From contig NZ_STGC01000005.1 in assembly GCF_005222805.1 (NCBI RefSeq), positions 372,001-436,000 of the forward strand: a stretch of 64,000 nucleotides of DNA. Direction: 5' to 3'. Position 1 is the stretch's first letter; every line of letters starts with the position of its first letter. Positions 32,369-40,652 of the stretch are shown piece after piece. Below the pieces are notes generated by a model. That model was not told the DNA's origin. It was given only the letters and a program-made list of their open reading frames with translations, and ran no database searches. Source of the stretch: Devosia sp. FKR38 (lineage in GTDB: Bacteria > Pseudomonadota > Alphaproteobacteria > Rhizobiales > Devosiaceae). The position numbers and the translations under genes were made by a program.

Positions 32369-33418
32369 ATGACCACCTTGGACCTTTCCCACAAGAAGCA
32401 GCGCTTCGATGACGCTGTCTTCGTCGCTTCCAATCTTGAGCATTGCCGCCTCACCACTGAGCGGGAGCTGCAGGACCTGAAATGGGTCGGCTACCGCTTC
32501 ATGACGCCGCTGGCAGCGACGAAGCTTTTCTATGATATCTATCGTAGCCTTCGTGTAGGTTATGTTCGCGAGCACAAGGACAAAGACCTGGCAGATAACC
32601 TGCCCATGGTTCCGTTCTCGGACTTTGTGAAGAACCCCAAAAAACTCGCCATGGCTTGGTTTGCGCGGCAGATTGCCGATACCTTTGGTGTGCCATACGA
32701 GATCTACATCGAATTCGGCTTCTGGTTCTGGTCGAGGAGGGCAAGCGGTGGTCGCCACAATGTCCCGCAGATCAATCAGCTGGGATTTTCCGACGCCACT
32801 GAGACCGCCTGGCGGGCAGAATTCAATAAGTTCTTGTCGCATGATCGGCTCTGGGCTGCGTCCCGTTCGCTCGCCGATGTTCCGCAGCTCCATCCTGATG
32901 CATTCGAAGGAACCGCCGAGCAGATTGCAGCACGCGCCTTCATCGTCGATCTTTGTGGTCGGTCAGAATGCTCTTGGCCCAGGGCAATTGAGATGTGGTG
33001 CTACAGTTATCCGATCGTGACGCCAGATGACTTCGCCGCGATAGTGCCGCCGGAGGTGCTGGAAGCAAGTGTCGCCACCGCATTGCTGGGGGCACTTGGT
33101 CCTACACCTGTGTCAGACGCGGCTCTTGCGGGCATTTTGTGGCCGTCGTGCCATGGAATGCCGAGTGCGATGGACACAAGCGCAGAGGCGTGCCGGAAGT
33201 GCTCCTCCTCGGCTTCCTGCAACGGCCTGGCATCCATGGTGAAATCAGAGGTTCTGCGGAGTACCGGCCATGAGGAGCCGCGTCAGAAGGCACTGAGGAA
33301 GGCTCCAAATGAGCGGCAGAAGCGGTATCGCGCGAAGAAGAAGGCCGCGACCACATCAGCCGGAGTATCTAGCTCCCTCACCGCCACGTCCCCATTGCCG
33401 GAGGTGACGCTTCCCTAG
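32369..33418 (+). CDS. Unrecognised island protein with a four-cysteine cluster
   Basis: A 349-residue protein. It starts MTTLDLSHKKQRFDDAVFVASNLEHCRLTTERELQDLKWVGYRF, which resembles no domain known to me. Near residue 270 is a cluster: Cys in WPSCHGM, then CRKCSSSASC (C-x2-C-x5-C), able to bind zinc or an Fe-S cluster. The last 60 residues are basic (ERQKRYRAKKKAATT). It is divergent from the 31733 gene and ends 127 bp ahead of hsdR, with the first copy of the repeated motif inside its final codons. Confidence 0.65.
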   Translation: MTTLDLSHKKQRFDDAVFVASNLEHCRLTTERELQDLKWVGYRFMTPLAATKLFYDIYRSLRVGYVREHKDKDLADNLPMVPFSDFVKNPKKLAMAWFARQIADTFGVPYEIYIEFGFWFWSRRASGGRHNVPQINQLGFSDATETAWRAEFNKFLSHDRLWAASRSLADVPQLHPDAFEGTAEQIAARAFIVDLCGRSECSWPRAIEMWCYSYPIVTPDDFAAIVPPEVLEASVATALLGALGPTPVSDAALAGILWPSCHGMPSAMDTSAEACRKCSSSASCNGLASMVKSEVLRSTGHEEPRQKALRKAPNERQKRYRAKKKAATTSAGVSSSLTATSPLPEVTLP

Positions 33419-33488
33419 ACAAACCGGAGTGACGCCTCCCTAAATGTATATACCTCTTGAAATATAGAACTACATAGGGAAGCGTCAC
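33404..33488. promoter_or_regulatory. Three-copy 14-bp motif upstream of hsdR
   Basis: GTGACGCTTCCCTA occurs at 33404-33417, GTGACGCCTCCCTA at 33429-33442 (one mismatch), and the inverted copy TAGGGAAGCGTCAC at 33475-33488. The two direct copies are 25 bp apart. Copies two and three face each other around a 32-bp AT-rich centre. The last copy ends ~58 bp before the hsdR start, a normal place for an operator. Confidence 0.65.
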
Positions 33489-33545
33489 TCTTGGGACGTC
33501 TCCGGGACGACGAGACCAGAACTGCCTGGAGGTAAGGGGGAACTA

Positions 33546-36305
33546 TTGGCCGCACCGGAGCAAACGGCTCGCGAGAGCATTGATCGACTTCTCCGCGATG
33601 CCGGGTGGGTTCTCCAGGATCGGGAGCACCTCGACCGCAATGCCTCATTGGGTGTCGCCGTCCGCGAGTTCCCACTGCCCGGCGGCCACGCCGACTATCT
33701 GCTCTTCGTTGCAGGTAAGGCGGCCGGCGTCGTTGAGGCCAAGAAGTCCGGTGTGACACTTAGCGGTGTGGCGGAGCAGTCGGAGAAATACATGGGCCAG
33801 CTCCCGTCCCATCTGGCGAGCTGGGACGAAAGCCTGGTCTTCGACTATGAGACCACTGGCGACGAGACCTACTTCCGCAACATGCGCGACCCTGTTCCCA
33901 GGTCGCGACGCGTCTTTGCCTTTCACCGGCCCGAAATCCTGCTGGAGTGGCTGCAGCAGCGTGAGACGCTTCGGGCGCGGCTACGACACATGCCGCCCAT
34001 CGATGGGCGCGGGCTCAGAGATTGCCAGGACGAGGCCCTGCACGGCCTTGAAACCTCGTTGGCGGCAGATAGGCCCAGGGCACTCATTCAGCTCGCCACG
34101 GGCGCTGGGAAGACGTTTACGGCGTGCTCCTTCTCACATCGCCTAATCAAGGAGGCTAGGGCCAAGCGCATCCTTTTTCTGGTCGACCGAAACAATCTCG
34201 GAGATCAGACGCTCAAGGAGTTCCAGGCCTATCAGCCGCCCGGCACCGCGAACCGCTTCACCGACACTTACATCGTGCAGCACTTGAGCGGCGCGCGCAT
34301 CGATCCGGACGCCAAGGTCGTCATCACGACGATTCAGAGACTCTATTCGGTTCTGCGCGGCAAGGAGCTTTCCGTCGAGGAAGAAGACCGCTCAGCTTTT
34401 GAGGGTTGGCAGGCTGACGGCGAAGATGTGCCTCTCGCCTATAACCCGGCCTTGCCGATCGAGACGTTCGACTTCATCGTCACCGACGAGTGCCACCGGT
34501 CCATCTATGGGCTCTGGCGTCAGGTGCTCGAATATTTCGACGCGTCGATCATTGGCCTTACCGCGACGCCGTCCAAGCACACTCTGGGCTTCTTCAACCA
34601 GAACCTTGTCGCAGAATACCCATATGAGCGTTCAGTCGTGGACGGCGTGAATGTCGGTTACGAGATCTACCGGATCAGGACGCACGTCACTGAAAACGGC
34701 GGCAGGGTTGAGACGGATGAGGCCGGCTTCCAGGTGCCCGTCCGCGACAAGCGCACGCGCAAGGTCCGATACGAGCAGCTCGATGCTGATCTGGAATATA
34801 CCGCCAAGGAACTAGACCGGTCTGTCGTGAACCCGAACCAGATTCGCACGGTGCTGCAGACCTACAAAGATCGCGTGTTTACTGAACTCTTCCCCGATCG
34901 CACCGGGGACTGGCTGCCGAAGACGCTGATCTTTGCCAAGGACGACAATCACGCCGAAGAGATCGTCCACGCGGTTCGAGAGGTGTTCGGCGAGGGCAAC
35001 AGCTTCGCCAAGAAGATCACCTACCGCAACACAGGCGAGGACCCCAAGTCCCTAGTCAAGGCCTTCCGCGTTGATCCGTTTCCGCGCGTGGCTGTCACCG
35101 TCGACATGATCGCGACCGGCACGGACATCAAGCCCGTCGAGGTGCTGATCTTCATGCGCGACGTAAAGTCCGAAGGCTACTATGAGCAGATGAAGGGACG
35201 CGGCGTTCGCACGATACCGGACGCCGATCTGCAGGCCGTTACGCCCGACGCCAAGACCAAGACGCGTTTCATCCTCATCGACGCCGTCGGTGTCTCCGAA
35301 AGCAAGAAGACGGCGAGTCAGCCGCTGGAGCGCAAGAAATCTGTCAGCTTTGATGCGCTGGTCGAACAGGTCGCCATGGGTCGGCGCGACGAGGACGCGC
35401 TTTCATCCCTGGCGGGCCGTCTGGCTATACTTGATCGCAAGCTCGATGACGAAGATCGCGCCCGCATCGCCGAGGTTACCTCAGGGAAAAGCCTTCGTGA
35501 TCTCGCCAACGGTCTTCTGGACGCGATCGACGTGGACAAGCAGCAGGCCGAGATCGAGGCGCGCCATGGTCCGGCGCCGAGCCAGGAACAAGAGAGACTG
35601 GTTATCGAAGCCATGGTGGAGGCGGCATGCCGCCCGTTCGACAGCCCTGCAGCGCGGACCCTGTTGACGGACATCAAGCAGAAGACAGACATCGTCATCG
35701 ACGAAGTGACGAGCGACTCTCTCGTGTCAGCGTCTTTCGATGTGAAGCGGGCCGAGGAGACCATCACCAGCTTCAAGAAGTTCATCGAAGAAAATCGCGA
35801 CGAGCTCACCGCCCTGCAGATTCTCTACAATCAGCCGCAAGGCCGCCAGCGGCTGACCTACGCTTCGATCAAGGAGCTGGTGCAGCACCTGACGGATCCG
35901 CCGCTCTATCTGACCACAGCAAACGTCTGGCAGGCCTACAAGCGGCTTGATGCCGCCAAGGTTCGTGGCGCTCCTGTCGATGAACAACTGACGGAGGTGG
36001 TGAGCCTCGTGCGCTTTGCCCTGGGCCAGACGGATACGCTTGAGCCCTTCGCATCCGCAGTCGAGCAGCGCTTCAATCTGTGGATGGGTCGCGAAAAAAG
36101 AGCCGGTCGGGACTATACGTCCGAGCAGGAAGACTGGCTGCGGACCATCGCCTCGTTTATAGCCGCCAATGCCGAAATCGCGCCGCGCGATTTCCAGGAC
36201 GTGCCGAGCCTTGCTGACAAGGGTGGGATTCTGCAGGCGCGCAAAGTATTGGGGCCGAGATTGAACGACATGCTGGATGATCTGCTTGGAGCGCTGGTCG
36301 CGTGA
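33546..36305 (+). CDS. hsdR: Type I restriction enzyme, R subunit
   Basis: A 919-residue motor-nuclease. Nuclease PD-(D/E)xK near residues 50-66 (HADYLLF... VVEAKKSG). The superfamily 2 translocase has Walker A in LATGAGKTF (~184-191), DECH in VTDECHRSIYG, GLTATPSKHT, and later motif VDMIATGTDIKPVEVL and QMKGRGVRTI. A long C-terminal helical domain contacts the methylase. The start is TTG 33546 with a GGAGG-type site before it. The stop overlaps the hsdS GTG start. Confidence 0.95.
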   Translation: MAAPEQTARESIDRLLRDAGWVLQDREHLDRNASLGVAVREFPLPGGHADYLLFVAGKAAGVVEAKKSGVTLSGVAEQSEKYMGQLPSHLASWDESLVFDYETTGDETYFRNMRDPVPRSRRVFAFHRPEILLEWLQQRETLRARLRHMPPIDGRGLRDCQDEALHGLETSLAADRPRALIQLATGAGKTFTACSFSHRLIKEARAKRILFLVDRNNLGDQTLKEFQAYQPPGTANRFTDTYIVQHLSGARIDPDAKVVITTIQRLYSVLRGKELSVEEEDRSAFEGWQADGEDVPLAYNPALPIETFDFIVTDECHRSIYGLWRQVLEYFDASIIGLTATPSKHTLGFFNQNLVAEYPYERSVVDGVNVGYEIYRIRTHVTENGGRVETDEAGFQVPVRDKRTRKVRYEQLDADLEYTAKELDRSVVNPNQIRTVLQTYKDRVFTELFPDRTGDWLPKTLIFAKDDNHAEEIVHAVREVFGEGNSFAKKITYRNTGEDPKSLVKAFRVDPFPRVAVTVDMIATGTDIKPVEVLIFMRDVKSEGYYEQMKGRGVRTIPDADLQAVTPDAKTKTRFILIDAVGVSESKKTASQPLERKKSVSFDALVEQVAMGRRDEDALSSLAGRLAILDRKLDDEDRARIAEVTSGKSLRDLANGLLDAIDVDKQQAEIEARHGPAPSQEQERLVIEAMVEAACRPFDSPAARTLLTDIKQKTDIVIDEVTSDSLVSASFDVKRAEETITSFKKFIEENRDELTALQILYNQPQGRQRLTYASIKELVQHLTDPPLYLTTANVWQAYKRLDAAKVRGAPVDEQLTEVVSLVRFALGQTDTLEPFASAVEQRFNLWMGREKRAGRDYTSEQEDWLRTIASFIAANAEIAPRDFQDVPSLADKGGILQARKVLGPRLNDMLDDLLGALVA

Positions 36306-37786
36306 GCGAGCAGCACGATGAGCTACCCACCAACTGGGCGTGGACAACCCTGGGCGGACTGGGCACCTGGTCGGGCGGAGGGACACCGTCAAAAGCCAAT
36401 AAGGCGTTTTGGACAAATGGCACTATTCCTTGGGTGTCACCCAAGGACATGAAGTCCGGACGCATTCGAACTAGCGAGGACTTTATCACCCGCGCGGCCG
36501 TTGAGCAGTCGTCAGCGAAATACATCCCTGCCGATTCAGTCCTGATGGTAACCCGTTCTGGAATTCTGTCGCACACTTTCCCTGTTGCCGTAAATGATCG
36601 CGAAATCACCGTGAACCAAGACTTGAAGGTCTTGTCGCCATTCTGTGGCGTGCAGGCCGACTACATCGCATGGTATCTTCGGGCGCAGAATAGCCGCATC
36701 TTGGCTGGATGCTCTAAGCAGGGCACGACGGTTGCAAGCATTGACACCGATAGGCTCAAAAAATTTCTGGTGCCGATCGCGCCGGTGAATGAGCAACGCC
36801 GGATCGTCGACCGGATCGAAATGTTGTTTGCCCAATTGGACAAGGGTGAAGAGGCTCTACGCGCGGTTCAGAGGCAGCTCGCTCGCTATCGTCAGTCCGT
36901 CCTGAAGGCTGCCGTCACCGGTCAGCTCACAGCTGACTGGCGTGCCAAAAATGCACAGCGATTGGAGCATGGCCGCGACCTACTCGCCCGCATCCTGCAA
37001 ACCCGCCGCGAGGCCTGGGATGGTCGTGGCAAATACAAGGAAGCCATGGAGCCTGACACCACTGAACTACCGAAGCTGCCGACGAGCTGGGTCTGGGCAT
37101 CTATAGACCAGATCTCAGTCCACTTGACCAGCGGTTCGCGTGATTGGAAGCGCTACTATGGGAGAGGTCATGGGGTATTCATTATGGCCCAGAATGTGCG
37201 CCCAATGCACTTTGACCTTACCAAAAAATTCCCGGTCGATCCGCCCTTGGATAGCCCTGACGCTAAACGCAGTGAGGCACGGCTCGACGACATCCTCATT
37301 ACCATTGTGGGTGCAAATACAGGGGATACTTGTCGCTTCGATCGTGGAGACCAGCGGCATTTTGTCTGCCAAAGTGTCGCGCTTTTGAGATTGGCAGAGC
37401 CTGAGTGGGCCCGTTTTGTGGAACTGCACCTAAATGGCAAAGGAGCAGGGCGGGATCAGATTGAACGTCACATTTATGGGGCGGGGAGGCCTCACCTAAG
37501 CTTTGAGCAGTTGCGGACTTTGGCGGTGCCCGTTCTTAGTAGTGAGGAACGTGACGAGATAGTCGACAGGGTCTCGGCAATCATGGCGCGCATCGAGCTT
37601 TTGGAGAGGCTATGTCGAGAGCAACTTGCCCGCTCCAGCGCACTGCGCCAATCCGTTCTGAAAGACGCTTTTGCCGGCCGCCTGGTCCCCCAGGACCCCG
37701 CCGATGAACCGGCGGCGGAATTGCTTGCTCGCATGCAGGATGTTGCCCGCTCGGCATCCACTCGACGCGGTAGGAGCAGAGCGTGA
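36302..37786 (+). CDS. hsdS: Type I restriction enzyme, S (specificity) subunit
   Basis: A 494-residue protein with two target-recognition domains separated by helical spacers. The first half starts LPTNWAWTTLGGLGTWSGGGTPSK and has PIAPVNEQRRIVDRIEMLFAQLDKGEEALRAVQRQLARYRQSVLKAAVTG. The second starts LPTSWVWASIDQISVHLTSG and has PVLSSEERDEIVDRVSAIMARIELLERLCREQLARSSALRQSVLKDAFAGRLVPQ. It sets the DNA sequence recognised. GTG start at 36302 overlaps hsdR (GTGA), and the stop overlaps gene X. Confidence 0.95.
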   Translation: MSEQHDELPTNWAWTTLGGLGTWSGGGTPSKANKAFWTNGTIPWVSPKDMKSGRIRTSEDFITRAAVEQSSAKYIPADSVLMVTRSGILSHTFPVAVNDREITVNQDLKVLSPFCGVQADYIAWYLRAQNSRILAGCSKQGTTVASIDTDRLKKFLVPIAPVNEQRRIVDRIEMLFAQLDKGEEALRAVQRQLARYRQSVLKAAVTGQLTADWRAKNAQRLEHGRDLLARILQTRREAWDGRGKYKEAMEPDTTELPKLPTSWVWASIDQISVHLTSGSRDWKRYYGRGHGVFIMAQNVRPMHFDLTKKFPVDPPLDSPDAKRSEARLDDILITIVGANTGDTCRFDRGDQRHFVCQSVALLRLAEPEWARFVELHLNGKGAGRDQIERHIYGAGRPHLSFEQLRTLAVPVLSSEERDEIVDRVSAIMARIELLERLCREQLARSSALRQSVLKDAFAGRLVPQDPADEPAAELLARMQDVARSASTRRGRSRA

Positions 37787-38637
37787 GCGGCAAATTGAAA
37801 ATTGGTCGCGGGGCGGTGGTAACGGCGTGTGACCTGCTGGGATTTCTCAAGACAAATGCTGAGCTTGAGAGCATCCTGCTTGAGTATGGCCTCGACGAAC
37901 ACATTCGGCCCAGCGGGTCCCGAGAGAAGACTGCGCTTGCAGTCAAGCAGTTCGCTGTGAAAAACCCGGACCTAGAGGTGCACAGCGACTATGGTTGGAA
38001 AGAGTTGCGGCAACTGCTCGTTGACGAGGCCATTAGACGCGTGCAGTGGGACTCGCAGACCGCATCCCTCTGGGAAAAGCTTGAGCGGTATCTAAACCTG
38101 GACGGCTACTCGTTACTGACACAGGCGCCCGAGGGTTGGAGCGACTATCCAAAGCCTACCGGCGTGACGGCGAGTATGCCGCAGTATGCGGAGCTGCAGG
38201 AGAGCGCCAGCGAACTCGAACAGCTACTCGATCGCTACCAAATGAGCACAGCCGCTCGCCATCTCAAAAGCGCTCGAGAGAACCTCGCACAGGGAGACCT
38301 CGAGGCCGCTAACGGGCAGTGCCGGACCTTTCTTGAGGCCCTCACGGACAGCATCGCCGATGGCCTTTTTGCAGCCGAGTCGGCAGGGAGGTCGAGCGGA
38401 CTGCAAAAACGACAACTGCTTGCCGAACGTGGGTTTCTTCTCAAGGAGAAACATGAATTTGGCGATGGCCCAAGTCAGACTTACCTTCCCGGCCTGGCCA
38501 AACTACTCCACACGGATGGATCACATCCTGGCATCACAACGCCGCACGACGCTCTGTTCCGCTTGCAGATAGTTGTCGTGACAGCTCGATGGCTGCTGAA
38601 GCGCCTCGAACAACAATACCCGGGAAGGGCACCATAG
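37783..38637 (+). CDS. Unknown gene X between hsdS and hsdM, possibly HEPN/Abi_C-like
   Basis: A 284-residue protein. Residues ~10-90 form a compact helical region (DLLGFLKTNAELESILLEYGLDEHIRPSGSREKTALAVKQFAVKN... YGWKELRQLLVDEAIRRV). Residues ~150-280 (TAARHLKSARENLAQGDLEAANGQCRTFLEALTDSIADGLFA... LAKLLHTDGSHPGITTPHDALFRLQIVVVTARWLLKRLEQQ) resemble the C-terminal helical domain of abortive-infection/HEPN-type proteins. GTG 37783 overlaps the hsdS stop (GTGA), and its TAG stop overlaps the hsdM GTG by one base. Its location within a restriction operon suggests a partner or backup effector. I have not confirmed a family, and no exact R-x4-6-H motif is certain. Confidence 0.6.
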   Translation: MSGKLKIGRGAVVTACDLLGFLKTNAELESILLEYGLDEHIRPSGSREKTALAVKQFAVKNPDLEVHSDYGWKELRQLLVDEAIRRVQWDSQTASLWEKLERYLNLDGYSLLTQAPEGWSDYPKPTGVTASMPQYAELQESASELEQLLDRYQMSTAARHLKSARENLAQGDLEAANGQCRTFLEALTDSIADGLFAAESAGRSSGLQKRQLLAERGFLLKEKHEFGDGPSQTYLPGLAKLLHTDGSHPGITTPHDALFRLQIVVVTARWLLKRLEQQYPGRAP

Positions 38638-40085
38638 TGACTAACGAACAGCTCGTCTCCAAGGTCTGGAACTACGCGCACGTCTTGCGCGACCAGGGCG
38701 TCTCCTATGGGGACTATATCGAGCAGATCACCTATTTGCTCTTCCTCAAGATGGACCAGGAGCGCGAGGAGCTACTGGGCGAGACTTCTGCCATTCCACC
38801 GCAGTGGAGTTGGCCGCACCTGTCGGGCAAGGATGGTGATGCTCTCGAGCTGCATTACCGCCATACTCTGGAGGCTCTCGGCAAAGAAGAAGGCCTGATC
38901 GGGACGATCTTCCGCAAGGCGCAGAACAAGCTCTCAGATCCAGCTAAACTCAAGCGCATCGTGAGCCTGATCGACAAGGAAGGCCCGTGGGTGGGCATGA
39001 AAGTCGATGTGAAGGGCGAGATCTACGAGGGCCTGCTTGAACGCAATGCCTCCGAGGTCCGCTCGGGTGCCGGCCAATATTTCACGCCGCGCCCCGTGAT
39101 CGATGCGATCGTCAAATGCGTTGATCCGAAGATCGGCGAGACGGTATGCGACCCGGCCTGCGGCACTGGTGGTTTCCTGCTTTCGGCCTTCGATCACATG
39201 AAGACGCAATCGCAGGATCGGGAAAAGCTTCGCTCCCTGCGTCACACAGCCTTCACCGGTGGCGACATCGTCGACGAGGTGGTCAGACTCTGTGCGATGA
39301 ACCTCTACCTGCACGGTATCGGCAACGGTGGAAGTCCGGTATCGCAGGGTGACGCCCTGGCGGGTGATCGCGGCGATCGCTTCAAGGTGGTTCTGACCAA
39401 TCCGCCCTTCGGCAAGAAGTCGAGCTACAAGGTCGTCGGAGAGGATGGCTCCGTCACAACGGAGCGCGAGAATTATGAGCGCGAGGATTTCAAGTTCACG
39501 ACCTCGAACAAACAGCTCAATTTCCTGCAGCACATCATGACCATTCTGGAGGCCAATGGTCGGGCGGGTGTCGTGCTGCCGGACAACGTTCTCTTCGAAG
39601 CGGGAAGGGCCGGGGAGGGGATCCGTAAGCGCCTGCTCGAGGGATTCAACTTCCACACACTGCTGCGCCTGCCAACGGGCATTTGGTATAGCCCAGGCGT
39701 CAAGGCGAACGTGCTCTTTTTCGACAAGCGCCCGGCGTCCAAGGAGATCCAGACAAAGGAACTCTGGGTCTACGACTATCGCACCAATGTCCACAAAACG
39801 CTCAAGACCAAGCGCCTGACCTCGTCAGACCTGGATGACTTCGTCGCCTGCTATCGCGATCGCAAAGAGAGCGAGCGTTTCCGTAGATTTAGCTACGACG
39901 AACTCTCGCAGCGGGATAAGCTCAACCTGGACATAACCTGGCTCAAGGACGATAGCCTCGAAGATATAGACAGCCTGCCAGAGCCTGACGTCCTGGCTGC
40001 CGAGATCGTCGAAAACCTTGAGGCCGCACTTGAGCAGTTCCGGGGTGTGGCGGCCGAGCTGGATCCAGATGGTGTGGTAGATTGA
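38637..40085 (+). CDS. hsdM: Type I restriction enzyme, M (methyltransferase) subunit
   Basis: A 482-residue N6-adenine DNA methyltransferase. The N-terminal HsdM domain (KVWNYAHVLRDQGVSYGDYIEQITYLLFLKM), the SAM site VCDPACGTGGFLLSAFD (~170) and catalytic LTNPPFGKKS (~250) are clear, with GAGQYFTPRPVIDAIV ahead. GTG 38637 starts right at the end of gene X (TAGTG) and follows GGGAAGGG. It modifies the host's own sites and forms the core of the HsdR2M2S complex. Confidence 0.95.
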   Translation: MTNEQLVSKVWNYAHVLRDQGVSYGDYIEQITYLLFLKMDQEREELLGETSAIPPQWSWPHLSGKDGDALELHYRHTLEALGKEEGLIGTIFRKAQNKLSDPAKLKRIVSLIDKEGPWVGMKVDVKGEIYEGLLERNASEVRSGAGQYFTPRPVIDAIVKCVDPKIGETVCDPACGTGGFLLSAFDHMKTQSQDREKLRSLRHTAFTGGDIVDEVVRLCAMNLYLHGIGNGGSPVSQGDALAGDRGDRFKVVLTNPPFGKKSSYKVVGEDGSVTTERENYEREDFKFTTSNKQLNFLQHIMTILEANGRAGVVLPDNVLFEAGRAGEGIRKRLLEGFNFHTLLRLPTGIWYSPGVKANVLFFDKRPASKEIQTKELWVYDYRTNVHKTLKTKRLTSSDLDDFVACYRDRKESERFRRFSYDELSQRDKLNLDITWLKDDSLEDIDSLPEPDVLAAEIVENLEAALEQFRGVAAELDPDGVVD

Positions 40086-40100
40086 TCTACGTCGCCGGAG

Positions 40101-40496
40101 TCATAGGGCTTCAAGTTCGGGGAACTTGTGCCACTTCACGTCCGGCCTGGCGCACAGCGGATGGTTGGTCTGCTGGCTGAGGAGGAGGCTGCCGCTCATG
40201 GTGATGGCATGGGATTGGCGACCGGTATAGCCGCCGAACTGGTTTTTAGCGTTTGCGAGGACGCAGACGCCCTGCGTGCCATTGCCAAAGTCCGCGACAT
40301 TGGAGATCTGCGCGTCCCGCACACTGTAGGGGTCAAAGAGGATGTTTCTGGCAGCCTCGACAATGGCGGCCCGAACAGCGCGGCTCGGCGGGACCGAGTT
40401 GGCGATGGCTGCCGCATACGGATCATAAGTCTGGCCCGCGCTCGTGCCCATTAGGGCCAGTGAAAGGGCCAGTGTCGCTGCCCCAGTCCGCAACAT
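40101..40496 (-). CDS. Secreted hypothetical protein
   Basis: A 131-residue protein with a signal peptide (MLRTGAATLALSLALMGTSAGQTYDPY). The mature region RAAIVEAARNILFDPYSVRDAQISNVADFGNGTQGVCVLANAKNQFGGYTGRQSHAITMSGSLLLSQQTNHPLCARPDVKWHKFPELEAL recalls a small periplasmic family of Hyphomicrobiales (DPYSVRDAEIS... ANAKNxFGGYTG), function unknown. It lies convergent with hsdM and is an odd member of a defence-type island. Confidence 0.75.
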   Translation of the reverse strand: MLRTGAATLALSLALMGTSAGQTYDPYAAAIANSVPPSRAVRAAIVEAARNILFDPYSVRDAQISNVADFGNGTQGVCVLANAKNQFGGYTGRQSHAITMSGSLLLSQQTNHPLCARPDVKWHKFPELEAL

Positions 40497-40652
40497 ATTC
40501 CTACGCAATAGTCGAATTCCTCTGCCTAAACTGCGCGGCAGAATGGCTGCAAAGACTCCCATGCTGTCAAGAACTTAAGTGGACGCACCGCGCGCAAACC
40601 TTGTCTTGCACTGCGCCCGCGTTGCCCCCAGAGTGAACATGAGGGGGAGCCG

